DNA of 64,000 nucleotides. It comes from Clostridium celatum DSM 1785 (GTDB lineage Bacteria > Bacillota > Clostridia > Clostridiales > Clostridiaceae). Below, piece by piece: positions 52,265 through 60,831 of this stretch. Positions within the stretch are counted from its first letter, which is position 1, and each line of letters starts with the position of its first letter. The position numbers and the translations under genes were made by a program. The stretch covers positions 62,001 to 126,000 of the forward strand of contig NZ_KB291650.1 in the NCBI RefSeq assembly GCF_000320405.1, written 5' to 3'. Under the pieces are notes generated by a model. That model was not told the origin of the DNA. It saw nothing but the letters and a program-made list of their open reading frames with translations, and made no database searches.

Positions 52265-52792
52265 ATGTTAAAATCAGGTGATTATTATGCTGATGTTGTT
52301 GCAAATTATACTAAAGCAGAAGAGTATTACAATTTAGCAAAGCCATTTGTATCTAAAACAGATGAGATATATTATAAATTAGCTATGTTAGATGTACATC
52401 AAGAAAAGTTTGAAGATGCAATAGTAGATTTAGAAGAAGCAATAAATGTAAACTCAGAAAATGAAAACTATTATAGAGCATTAGGAACTATTTACTTTAA
52501 TGAAAATGATAATGAAAAAGCATTAGAATTTATAAGAAAGGCATTTATGGTTAATGAGAATGATGTTTTAACATTAAATAATGCAGCTTGTTATTATATG
52601 ATAGTAGAGGAAGATGTATGGAGAGCGTATGCAAATATTGAATCTGCGTATGATGATATGCCTAAAGAATTAGATGAAAAAACTAAAGCTACAATAATTG
52701 ATAATTATAATAAAATAAAGAAGGTTTATGATGTTGTAGCAAATGATTCTGGGGCAGTAATTACTGTACCAACATTAGAATTAGTATATTAA
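52265..52792 (+). CDS. TPR protein, C-terminal part in the shifted frame
   Basis: 175 codons in the +1 frame relative to the upstream gene. Clear TPR units are seen (EEYYNLAKPF, KFEDAIVDLEEAINVN, NENDNEKALEFIRKAF). The ATG at 52265 has no Shine-Dalgarno, and the frame is open back to a join at about 52257 that would read NYNIMLKSGDYYADV. Removing one base near 52258 fuses it with the upstream ORF into one continuous repeat protein. A terminator follows. Confidence 0.7.
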   Translation: MLKSGDYYADVVANYTKAEEYYNLAKPFVSKTDEIYYKLAMLDVHQEKFEDAIVDLEEAINVNSENENYYRALGTIYFNENDNEKALEFIRKAFMVNENDVLTLNNAACYYMIVEEDVWRAYANIESAYDDMPKELDEKTKATIIDNYNKIKKVYDVVANDSGAVITVPTLELVY

Positions 52793-52844
52793 ATAAGTTA
52801 AAAAAGATAGGAATATTAAAAGCATAAATTAATATATTTTAAAT

Positions 52845-52889
52845 AAAGAACACTAATAGAAAGTTTTATTAGTGTTCTTTATTTTTTTA
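52845..52889 (+). terminator. Terminator after the TPR gene
   Basis: AAAGAACACTAATA pairs with its complement and ends in T7. The rest of the 306-base gap before pfkA is AT-rich without a gene. Confidence 0.85.
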
Positions 52890-53098
52890 TTGTTTAATAT
52901 TAAAAATATAAAAAAACTATTAAATTTATAGAAAATTCTGAAATGATAAAAAAATATACTTTTCACTTTTAAAAATTTATGATATTATTAAATAAGGAAA
53001 AAGATTGAAATTTTGTAAATGTATGCAAAGTAAAAGGATCTTAAAGTACATTTTGTTGAAAAGTAAATGGGGAATTATTTTAATGGGAGGATATTTAT

Positions 53099-54199
53099 AT
53101 GGAACAAGGAATTAAAAAAATAGCTTTATTAACAGGTGGAGGAGATTGTCCAGGGCTAAACGCAGTAATTAGAGCAGTTACAAGAACAGCAATATTAAAC
53201 TACGGAATAGAAGTGATAGGATATAAATTTGGATATAGAGGTTTATACAATAATGATTTTGTAAATTTAACTCTAGATAGTGTATCAGGAATACTACATA
53301 GAGGTGGTACTATATTGTATAGTTCTAATAAAGATAATTTATTTGATTATACAGTTGAAGAAAATGGTGTAATGGTAAAAAAGGACGTTTCAGATGTTGC
53401 TGTTGAAAATATGAGAAAAGAAGGCGTAGATGTATTAATAGTTATTGGTGGAGATGGAACATTAACTTCAGCTAGAGATTTTGCTAGAAAAGGAGTTAAG
53501 GTTATAGGTGTTCCTAAGACTATTGATAATGATTTATCCTCAACAGATGTAACTTTTGGATTTAATACAGCTATTGATGTTGTAACAGAAGCTTTAGATA
53601 GACTTCATACTACAGCTGAATCACATCATAGAATTATGCTTTGTGAAGTTATGGGAAGAAATGCTGGATGGATAGCATTAGAATCAGGAATTGCAGGTTC
53701 TGCTGATATAATTCTTTTACCAGAAATGCCATATGATATAAACAAAATTGCATTAAAAGTAAAGGAAAGAGAAGAGCAAGGAAAGAATTTTACAATAATT
53801 GTAGTTGCAGAAGGGGCTAAGCCAAAGGATGGCGAGGTTGTAGTATCTAAAATAGTAGCAGATAGTCCAGATCCTATAAGACTTGGAGGAATTGGTAATA
53901 AGCTTGCAGAAGACTTAGAAAAATTAATAAAAGATCATGAAGTAAGATGTACAGTTTTAGGACATATACAAAGAGGTGGTAATACATCTACTTATGATAG
54001 AATCCTTTCAACTAGATATGGAGTTGCTGCCGTTGAATTAATGATGAATGGTAATTTTGGGGAAATGGTATGCTTAAAAGGAGATAAAATATCTAGTGAT
54101 ACTTTAGAAAATGTAATAGGCCAAAATACTAAGAAGGTTAATCCAGAAGGAGAATTAGTACAAGTTGCTAAGAAAATAGGAATAACATTTGCAGAATAA
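53099..54199 (+). CDS. pfkA: 6-phosphofructokinase, group III-like
   Basis: 366 residues, longer than the 320 of Bacillus-type PfkA. Motifs: GGGDCPGLN (13-21), GGDGT (117-121) and PKTIDND (139-145), then MGRNAGWIAL. ATP-dependent enzymes carry Gly in the GGDG position, as here; pyrophosphate enzymes carry Asp. PKTIDND with Lys is usual in PPi and mixed-type enzymes, so the phosphoryl donor is best called ATP-probable. It is not in an operon with a full pyruvate kinase. Confidence 0.93.
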   Translation: MEQGIKKIALLTGGGDCPGLNAVIRAVTRTAILNYGIEVIGYKFGYRGLYNNDFVNLTLDSVSGILHRGGTILYSSNKDNLFDYTVEENGVMVKKDVSDVAVENMRKEGVDVLIVIGGDGTLTSARDFARKGVKVIGVPKTIDNDLSSTDVTFGFNTAIDVVTEALDRLHTTAESHHRIMLCEVMGRNAGWIALESGIAGSADIILLPEMPYDINKIALKVKEREEQGKNFTIIVVAEGAKPKDGEVVVSKIVADSPDPIRLGGIGNKLAEDLEKLIKDHEVRCTVLGHIQRGGNTSTYDRILSTRYGVAAVELMMNGNFGEMVCLKGDKISSDTLENVIGQNTKKVNPEGELVQVAKKIGITFAE

Positions 54200-54202
54200 T
54201 AA

Positions 54203-54245
54203 TAAGACTGTACCAAAATGATTGTTTTGGTACAGTCTTATTTAA
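54203..54245 (+). terminator. Terminator after pfkA
   Basis: AAGACTGTACCAAAA pairs with TTTTGGTACAGTCTT, with TATTT after it. Confidence 0.85.
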
Positions 54246-54430
54246 GTAATAAAACAGTTGTTTTAAGAATATATAGTATAGTTATTTATATAAAGTAAAA
54301 AATAAAAGTGTATATGGCAATTAAAAAATATAGTAAAAAAATAATGAAATACTTCAAAATATTCTGACAATATGTTATAATAAATATAGAGTAAAGAAAT
54401 TTTTAGAATAAGTGGATTTAGGAGGGTATT

Positions 54431-55210
54431 ATGAAAGAAATAAAGAAATATTTAGAATCAAGAATCGGAAAATATAGTTTCTTTTTTGAGGATCTAAAGA
54501 GTGGATATGTGTATGGGTACAATGAAAACGTTTCTATGGTTGCTGCTGGATGTATGAAATTGCCTATAGCTGTTTCATTGATAAAAGCTGTAGAAGATAA
54601 GAAAGTTGATTTTATGGATAAGATCAAAATTCAAAGTTCAGATAAAGTTTTTGGTACTGGAATAATCCATGAGTTTAATGAAAGAGAATATACTGTATTT
54701 GAACTTTTAGTAATAATGTTAATACAAAGTGACAATACAGCTGCAAATAAGATTATTGATATTGTTGGTATGGAGCAAATAAATGAAGATATATTAGCTA
54801 TGGGATTAAAAAATACTAAATTAAATAGAAAGACTAATGATGAAAGAATAAACGTTGAAGGGGTAGAAAATTTTACATCAGCATATGATTTATCAAGAAT
54901 ATGGAAACATTTAGCTAATGGAACATTTTTAAATAAGGAAAATGGACAGATGCTAATAGATATATTAAGAAGACAACAAATAAAAAATAAAATTGCGTTA
55001 TATATACCAGATGATTTAAAGGTAGAAATATCAAGTAAAACTGGAGATAAAAAAGGTGTTGAAAATGATACAGCACTATTAGAATTACCTAAGGGAAGAT
55101 TTGCTTTTACAGTATTATCACAAGATGTACCAAATAGTGTATATGGAACAGTATCTTTAGCTAAATGTGGTAAAATGATGTGGGATGAAGTTATGAATAA
55201 TTGGAAATAA
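54431..55210 (+). CDS. Beta-lactamase-fold protein lacking the catalytic serine
   Basis: 259 residues with no signal peptide. The class A fold is clear: SDN (100-102) in QSDNTAANK and KTG (203-205) in SSKTGDKKG. But where SxxK is expected (usual AASTxKLPIA) the sequence is AAGCMKLPIA, so Gly40 replaces the nucleophile while Lys43 remains; Cys41 is next to it. The codons are GGA TGT, so a single-base misread does not explain it. Either a binding-only pseudoenzyme or a changed mechanism; penicillin hydrolysis is unlikely. An AGGAGGG site precedes the ATG. Confidence 0.85.
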   Translation: MKEIKKYLESRIGKYSFFFEDLKSGYVYGYNENVSMVAAGCMKLPIAVSLIKAVEDKKVDFMDKIKIQSSDKVFGTGIIHEFNEREYTVFELLVIMLIQSDNTAANKIIDIVGMEQINEDILAMGLKNTKLNRKTNDERINVEGVENFTSAYDLSRIWKHLANGTFLNKENGQMLIDILRRQQIKNKIALYIPDDLKVEISSKTGDKKGVENDTALLELPKGRFAFTVLSQDVPNSVYGTVSLAKCGKMMWDEVMNNWK

Positions 55211-55217
55211 AAATGTA

Positions 55218-55246
55218 TTGACAACTATTTCTAGAAGTGATATTCT
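55218..55246 (+). promoter_or_regulatory. Promoter of the pyrimidine operon
   Basis: TTGACA (55218-55223), a 17-base spacer and TATTCT (55241-55246). Transcription would start about 55252, at the beginning of the leader. Confidence 0.75.
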
Positions 55247-55251
55247 ATGAA

Positions 55252-55354
55252 AAAAGAACCTTTAAAGGAATCCTGAGAGATTCATAAGGAAGTTGTAATG
55301 ATACCAATATTATAGGATTACTATACCTTCCTTTAAATTAAAGGAAGGTTTTTT
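55252..55354 (+). promoter_or_regulatory. PyrR-type attenuator leader of the pyr operon
   Basis: AATCCTGAGAGATT (about 55269-55282) fits the PyrR-binding consensus ARUCCNGNGAGGYU at all but one position, and its UCCU can pair with AGGA downstream as the PyrR anti-antiterminator. A strong terminator (ACCTTCCTTT with its complement, 55325-55349) ends in six T. With high UMP or UTP, PyrR would hold the first hairpin and allow termination. pyrR is not in this window. Confidence 0.75.
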
Positions 55355-55399
55355 GTTCTTTAAATTTAACACTGTGATGTTAAAAAGGAGTGACGTAAA

Positions 55400-56320
55400 A
55401 TGAATAATAGAAACTTAATAAGTCCTATGGACTTTTCAAAAGAAGAATTAAACGAAATCTTTGAACTAGCAGAAAAAATTATTTCAAATCCAAAGGAATT
55501 TTCACATATCTGTGATGGCAAAATATTAGCTACACTTTTTTATGAACCAAGTACAAGAACAAGATTTAGTTTTGAATCAGCAATGATGAAATTAGGTGGT
55601 AATGTACTAGGCTTTTCTGAACCAAATTCTACTTCAAGTGCAAAGGGAGAAACACTAGCAGATACTATAAAAATGGTATCCATATATTCGGATATTATTG
55701 CAATGAGGCATCCAAAGGAAGGATCAGCAAAGGTTGCAAGTATGTATTCAAATGTACCAGTAATAAATGCTGGTGATGGAGGACATCAACATCCAACTCA
55801 AACACTAACAGATCTATTAACAATAAAATCTCAAAAAGGAAAATTAAATGGACATAAGATAGGGATATGTGGTGACTTGAAAAATGGAAGAACTGTTCAG
55901 TCATTAATATCAGCAATGTCAAGATATGAAGAAATAGAATTTATTTTAATATCACCTAAGGAATTAGTCATTCCAGAGTATATAAGAGAAGAAATTTTAA
56001 AGAGAAATAAAATAACATTTAAAGAAGTTGAAAGAATAGAAGATGTAATAAGTGAATTAGATATTTTATATATGACAAGAATTCAAAAAGAACGTTTCTT
56101 TAATGAAGAAGAATATTTAAGATTAAAGGATAGTTACATATTAGATATGGAAAAAATGAATAAAGCAAAAAAAGATATGATTGTAATGCATCCACTTCCA
56201 AGAGTAAATGAAATAGCTACGGAAGTAGATAGTGATAAAAGAGCTGTCTATTTTAAACAAGCTGAATATGGAATGTATGTAAGAATGGCTTTAATAGCTA
56301 AATTATTGGGGGTAATGTAA
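55400..56320 (+). CDS. pyrB: Aspartate carbamoyltransferase catalytic chain
   Basis: 306 residues. The carbamoyl-phosphate loop STRTR (51-55) and HPLPRVNEI near 265 are intact, with [13 protein letters not shown] in between. It makes carbamoyl-aspartate. A GGAGTGACG site precedes the ATG. pyrI starts on the pyrB stop, overlapping one base. Confidence 0.97.
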   Translation: MNNRNLISPMDFSKEELNEIFELAEKIISNPKEFSHICDGKILATLFYEPSTRTRFSFESAMMKLGGNVLGFSEPNSTSSAKGETLADTIKMVSIYSDIIAMRHPKEGSAKVASMYSNVPVINAGDGGHQHPTQTLTDLLTIKSQKGKLNGHKIGICGDLKNGRTVQSLISAMSRYEEIEFILISPKELVIPEYIREEILKRNKITFKEVERIEDVISELDILYMTRIQKERFFNEEEYLRLKDSYILDMEKMNKAKKDMIVMHPLPRVNEIATEVDSDKRAVYFKQAEYGMYVRMALIAKLLGVM

Positions 56321-56752
56321 TGTTACAAATAACTAGTATAAAAAATGGATTTATGCTTGATCATATAAAAGCTGGAATGGGAGTTAAAATATTTAGGTAT
56401 CTTAATTTAGATAAATTAGGTCATCAAGTTGCGCTAATAATAAATGCAGATAGCAAAAAAATGGGTAAAAAAGATATAATAAAGATAGAGAATATAGAAA
56501 AAATTAATTATACAGTATTGGGCTTGCTTTCACCAGGAATAACAATTAATGAAGTTAGAAATGAAGTTATAGTTAATAAAATTAAACCAGAGCTTCCAGA
56601 AAGAGTAGAGAATATTATTGAGTGTAAAAATCCAAATTGCATAACTTCAGATGAAAAATATATACCTCATAGTTTTACATTAGTGGGATAGAACACAGGG
56701 AAGCTATAAATGTGAATATTGTGAACAAATAATAAATCCAAGTGAGGTGTAG
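56320..56752 (+). CDS. pyrI: Aspartate carbamoyltransferase regulatory chain, frameshifted near its end
   Basis: The frame gives 123 residues, against about 145-150 for PyrI. The allosteric N-domain is intact, and zinc Cys102 and Cys107 (CKNPNC) are present. The frame stops at TAG 56689, but in the +1 frame the lost end continues as [16 protein letters not shown] to TAG 56750, including the missing CxxC zinc pair. A single extra base in GTGGGATAG (about 56685-56687) explains this. If real, the zinc site and contacts with PyrB are lost; a sequencing error is also possible. Confidence 0.85.
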
Positions 56753-56756
56753 ATTT

Positions 56757-57959
56757 ATGAACTTACTAATTAAAAATGCTAATATCGTAGATGCACATGA
56801 AGAATTTTGTGCTGATGTATTAATAATAGATGGGAAAATAGCTGAAATAGGTATTGAGTTAAATAAAAAGGATGTAGAGATTATAGATGCAAATGGATTA
56901 ACATTAATGCCGTCTTTTATAGATACTCATGCACATTTTAGAGAACCGGGATTAACAAATAAGGAAGATATAGAAAGTGGTTCTAAGGCTGCAGCTAAAG
57001 GTGGATATACGGGGGTTTGCTTAATGGGCAATACTAATCCAATATGCTCAAGCAAAGAAGTTGTTGAGTATGTAAGAAATAGATCCAAAGAGGTTGGATT
57101 AATAGATGTTCATCAATGTGTTTCAATAACAGAAAATTTTGCCGGAAAGTCTATAGAACACTTAAATGCTTTTGATAATGATAAGGAATTAGTTGCAATA
57201 ACTGATGATGGTGTTGGAGTAATGGATTCTAGCATAATGATGAAAGCTATGGAGAAGGCTAAAGAAAATAATTGGATAGTTATGTCTCATGCAGAAGATA
57301 AAACATTTTCTAAAATAGACATGAGAATAGCAGAAGATTTAATGACAATAAGAGATTTATACTTAGCAAAAGTTACTGGTGCTAGACTTCATATGGCTCA
57401 TGTTAGTACCGTAGAATCTATTAATGCTATAAGAAGAAGTAAAAGTGAGGGTGCGAATGTTACTTGTGAAGTAACACCACATCATATTGGACTAACAACA
57501 GAAATTAGTAATTATAGAGTAAATCCTCCTATAAGAAAACAAGAGGATATTGATGCTATAATAGCTGGTATTAAGGATGGAACTGTTGATTGTATAGGAA
57601 CAGATCATGCACCACATACTGAAGAAGATAAACAAAATGGTGCACCAGGAATGGTAGGGCTTGAGACATCATTTAGTATTTGTTATACAGAGCTTGTAAA
57701 AAAATATGGTATTTCCATAAATAAATTAAGTGAATTAATGTCAAAAAATCCAGCTAATATTCTTGGAATGAATAAAGGAACAATAACAGTTGGAAAAGAT
57801 GGAGATTTAGTATTAGTTGATTTAAATAAAGAAGTAGTTATAGATAGAGAGACTTTTGTATCAAAAGGGAAAAATACTCCATTCCACGGAAGAAAGTATT
57901 ATGGAGAAGTTATAGCAACTATAAAAGCAGGAAAAGTAATATATAGTACAAATGTTTAA
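56757..57959 (+). CDS. pyrC: Dihydroorotase
   Basis: 400 residues, class I-type dihydroorotase. Metal motif DTHAHFR (His58, His60), HAEDK, AHVST and [10 protein letters not shown] are visible. It interconverts carbamoyl-aspartate and dihydroorotate. The ATG 56757 has GAGGTG nine bases upstream; the GTG at 56742 lies on that site and is rejected. Its ribosome site overlaps the lost pyrI end. Confidence 0.95.
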   Translation: MNLLIKNANIVDAHEEFCADVLIIDGKIAEIGIELNKKDVEIIDANGLTLMPSFIDTHAHFREPGLTNKEDIESGSKAAAKGGYTGVCLMGNTNPICSSKEVVEYVRNRSKEVGLIDVHQCVSITENFAGKSIEHLNAFDNDKELVAITDDGVGVMDSSIMMKAMEKAKENNWIVMSHAEDKTFSKIDMRIAEDLMTIRDLYLAKVTGARLHMAHVSTVESINAIRRSKSEGANVTCEVTPHHIGLTTEISNYRVNPPIRKQEDIDAIIAGIKDGTVDCIGTDHAPHTEEDKQNGAPGMVGLETSFSICYTELVKKYGISINKLSELMSKNPANILGMNKGTITVGKDGDLVLVDLNKEVVIDRETFVSKGKNTPFHGRKYYGEVIATIKAGKVIYSTNV

Positions 57960-57998
57960 GTTTAGTATAGTATAAAAAGCGAAAGGTGAGTAAGTTTT

Positions 57999-58871
57999 AT
58001 GAAAAGTTTAATAATAGATAAATTATATAAAAGAGTTGAAGAAAGAGGAGTAGTTTGTTTAGGTCTTGATACTGCTGTTGAATATATACCAGAACATGTT
58101 TTAGAGGGAAAATCAATTGAAGAAGCAATATTTCAATATAATAAAGAAATTATAGATGCAACTTTAGATGTTGTATCATGTTATAAGGTTCAAATTGCAT
58201 ATTATGAAGCATTAGGACTTGCAGGGCTTTTAGCATATAAGAGAACTTTAGAATATTTAAGAGAAAAAGATGCTATTATAATTTCAGATATAAAAAGAGG
58301 GGATATAATGGCAACTGCAACTCAATATGCTAAGGGTCATTTTAGTGGTGATTTTGAAGCAGATTTCATAACATTAAGTCCATATATGGGGATGGATAGT
58401 ATAGAACCATATATGCCATATATGGAAAGTGGAAATAAAGGTGTATTTGTATTAGTTAGAACTTCAAATCCAGGAGCAGAAGATATAGAAAATATTGATA
58501 CTAAAGATGGTAGTAAGGTCTATAAAGTTGTAGGTGATAAGCTTACTAAGATGGGAGAAAATGTTAAGGGTGAATGCGGATATTCAGCAATAGGTGGAGT
58601 AATTGGATGTACTCATGTTGAAGAAGGAAAAGAAATAAGAGAAAGATATAAGGATATGTTCTTCTTAATTCCAGGATACGGAGCACAAGGAGGGAAGGCT
58701 GAAGATGTAGCTTTATATTTAAGAGATGGAAATGGTGGAGTTGTAAATTCATCAAGAGCAATTCTTTTAGCATATAAGAAAGAAAATAAACCAGAAGAGT
58801 TTGCTGCATGTGCAAGAAGAGAAGCAATTAGAATGAGAGATGAAATAAGAACTGCAGTTAATAACCTTTAG
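57999..58871 (+). CDS. pyrF: Orotidine 5'-phosphate decarboxylase, type 2
   Basis: 290 residues, the longer type 2 form. The catalytic DIKRGD (97-102) segment and SPYMGMDSIEPY are present. It decarboxylates OMP to UMP. The pyrE gene that makes OMP is not in this operon as far as the window shows. AAAGGTGAG precedes the ATG. Confidence 0.95.
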   Translation: MKSLIIDKLYKRVEERGVVCLGLDTAVEYIPEHVLEGKSIEEAIFQYNKEIIDATLDVVSCYKVQIAYYEALGLAGLLAYKRTLEYLREKDAIIISDIKRGDIMATATQYAKGHFSGDFEADFITLSPYMGMDSIEPYMPYMESGNKGVFVLVRTSNPGAEDIENIDTKDGSKVYKVVGDKLTKMGENVKGECGYSAIGGVIGCTHVEEGKEIRERYKDMFFLIPGYGAQGGKAEDVALYLRDGNGGVVNSSRAILLAYKKENKPEEFAACARREAIRMRDEIRTAVNNL

Positions 58872-58885
58872 GAGGAAAAGAATTT

Positions 58886-59623
58886 ATGAAGTATACACAA
58901 GGCAAAATATTAGTAAATGAAGAAATTCAAAATGGAATATATAAAATGGTAGTAGAAGATAAAAATGAAGCTAAAGCTGGACAATTCTATATGTTAAAGC
59001 ATAATGGAGCAACTTTACTTCCAAGACCAATTAGTGTTTGTGAAACTAATGGAGATACATTAACTTTTGTATATGCAGTAGTAGGAGATGGGACAAAAGA
59101 ATATGCTAAATTAAAAGAAGGTGATTCAATAAGTTTAAATGGCCCACTTGGAAATGGATTTAACTTAGAAGAAGAATTAGGTAAAGTAGCATTAGTAAGT
59201 GGTGGTATTGGTACAGCACCAATGCTTGAAGTTGCTAAAAAGTTAAGAGAAAAGAAAAGTGATATTAAGATGGAACTTTATGCTGGATTTAGAGATGATA
59301 TATATTTAATAGATGAAATAAAAGAATATGTTGATGATGCATTTGTTTCAACAAATACTGGTAAGCATGGTCATAAAGGTTTTGTAACAGAAATTTTAGA
59401 TGTAACAAATTATGATACAGTACTTTGTTGTGGTCCAGAAGTTATGATGAAAAGAGTAATTGAAATATGCAAAGAAAAGCAAGTTAAAGTATATGTTTCA
59501 ATGGAAAAGCATATGGCTTGCGGAGTAGGAGCATGCCTTGTGTGTACTTGTAAGACTAAAGATGGAAATAAAAGAACATGTAAAAATGGTCCAGTATTTG
59601 ATGGATACTATGTAGAATTATAA
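58886..59623 (+). CDS. pyrK: Dihydroorotate dehydrogenase electron transfer subunit
   Basis: 245 residues. FAD-binding RPISV (47-51), NAD-binding GGIGTAP (106-112), and a [2Fe-2S] cluster with Cys212, 217, 220 and 232. It passes electrons from PyrD to NAD+. AGGAGGAAAAG precedes the ATG; pyrD follows 21 bases later. Confidence 0.96.
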   Translation: MKYTQGKILVNEEIQNGIYKMVVEDKNEAKAGQFYMLKHNGATLLPRPISVCETNGDTLTFVYAVVGDGTKEYAKLKEGDSISLNGPLGNGFNLEEELGKVALVSGGIGTAPMLEVAKKLREKKSDIKMELYAGFRDDIYLIDEIKEYVDDAFVSTNTGKHGHKGFVTEILDVTNYDTVLCCGPEVMMKRVIEICKEKQVKVYVSMEKHMACGVGACLVCTCKTKDGNKRTCKNGPVFDGYYVEL

Positions 59624-59644
59624 TAAGCCAAAGGAGAAGATAAA

Positions 59645-60541
59645 ATGTTAAAAGTTAATATAAATGGAGTAGACTTTAAAAATCCAGTAATAGCAGCATC
59701 AGGAACCTTTGGTTTTGGAGTGGAGTATAATAATTTCTATAATGTAGGAATTTTAGGGGGTATATCATCAAAGGGATTAACTTTAAATGAAAAGGCTGGA
59801 AATGATGGCATTAGAGTCTTTGAAACTCCATCTGGAATGATGAATTCAGTTGGTCTTCAAAATCCAGGAATAGATAGATTTATAAGAGAAGAACTTCCAA
59901 AGATGAAAGAGCTTGGTACTAACATAATTGCTAATGTTGGTGGTGGATGCATGGAAGATTATGAAATTGCATTAGAAAAGCTTAGAGGAACAGAGATAGA
60001 CATGATAGAGCTTAACATTTCATGTCCTAACGTAAAGTCAGGGGGAATGGCTTTTGGAATTAAATCTGAAGTAGCTTATGAGGTTGTTAAAAAAGCTAAA
60101 TCAATAGTAGATAAACCTCTTATGGTAAAATTATCACCTAATGCTGAAGATATAGTAGATATGGCTATAAAGTGTCAAGAAGCAGGAGCTGACTCTATAT
60201 CACTTATAAATACATTAAAAGGATTAGCAATAGATCCATATAAGAGAAAGCCAATATTTAATAATGTATATGCAGGATTATCAGGTCCTGCTGTTAAACC
60301 GGTAGCTTTAAGAATGGTTCATGAAGTAGCTAAATCTGTAGAAATACCAGTTATAGGGCTTGGTGGAATTACAACAGGAATAGATGCGATAGAGTTTATG
60401 ATGGCTGGAGCTTCGGCAGTTCAAATAGGAACAGTTAATTTCTTTAATCCAATGGCTGGAAAAGAAATTATTGAACAAATGGAAGCATTTTGCATTGAAC
60501 AAGGTATTAAAGATATTAATGAGATAGTTGGAATAATATAA
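59645..60541 (+). CDS. pyrD: Dihydroorotate dehydrogenase, class 1B catalytic subunit
   Basis: 298 residues of FMN barrel. The catalytic Cys127 is in LNISCPNVK, as in the NAD-linked class 1B enzymes that need PyrK, and [12 protein letters not shown] marks the FMN phosphate site. It oxidises dihydroorotate to orotate. Last gene of the operon. Confidence 0.96.
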   Translation: MLKVNINGVDFKNPVIAASGTFGFGVEYNNFYNVGILGGISSKGLTLNEKAGNDGIRVFETPSGMMNSVGLQNPGIDRFIREELPKMKELGTNIIANVGGGCMEDYEIALEKLRGTEIDMIELNISCPNVKSGGMAFGIKSEVAYEVVKKAKSIVDKPLMVKLSPNAEDIVDMAIKCQEAGADSISLINTLKGLAIDPYKRKPIFNNVYAGLSGPAVKPVALRMVHEVAKSVEIPVIGLGGITTGIDAIEFMMAGASAVQIGTVNFFNPMAGKEIIEQMEAFCIEQGIKDINEIVGII

Positions 60542-60583
60542 ATTAAGAAATTACATTAAATAATTATAAAAATAATTTAATTA

Positions 60584-60686
60584 AATTACGAAACAAAATT
60601 AGTTTAGAAATTAAGATTTGCTTTTATGAAAGCATAAATATTTAATTTCTAGATTTCAAAAATTGTTTCGTAATTTTTTTTTTTTG
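60584..60686. repeat. Nested inverted repeat after pyrD (probable terminator)
   Basis: Outer arms AAATTACGAAACAA and TTGTTTCGTAATTT enclose AGAAATTAA/TTTAATTTCT and an inner TGCTTTTATGAAAGCA; twelve T follow. The layout and start ATTACGAAxxAAAATTAGT resemble the element at 6862. It fills much of the 290-base gap before the next gene. Confidence 0.7.
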
Positions 60687-60831
60687 TTTATATTTAATAT
60701 AAAATTTGCTTTTATACATAGCTGTAAATGATTACAGATAATATTTATGGTATAATAAGTATGTAATAACTTTAAATTACATAATTTATTTGATGTATTA
60801 TAACCTTTTAGTATATATGATGGGGTATAAA

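Noticed and set aside
54631-55224. Antisense ORF of nearly 200 codons opposite the beta-lactamase-fold gene
   Set aside because: The plus strand carries a clear family match with a ribosome site; the antisense translation is Ser/Phe/Leu-rich and meaningless.
55252-55354. T-box or other riboswitch upstream of pyrB
   Set aside because: No T-box sequence is present; the GAGAG loop with UCC...GGA pairing fits PyrR better.
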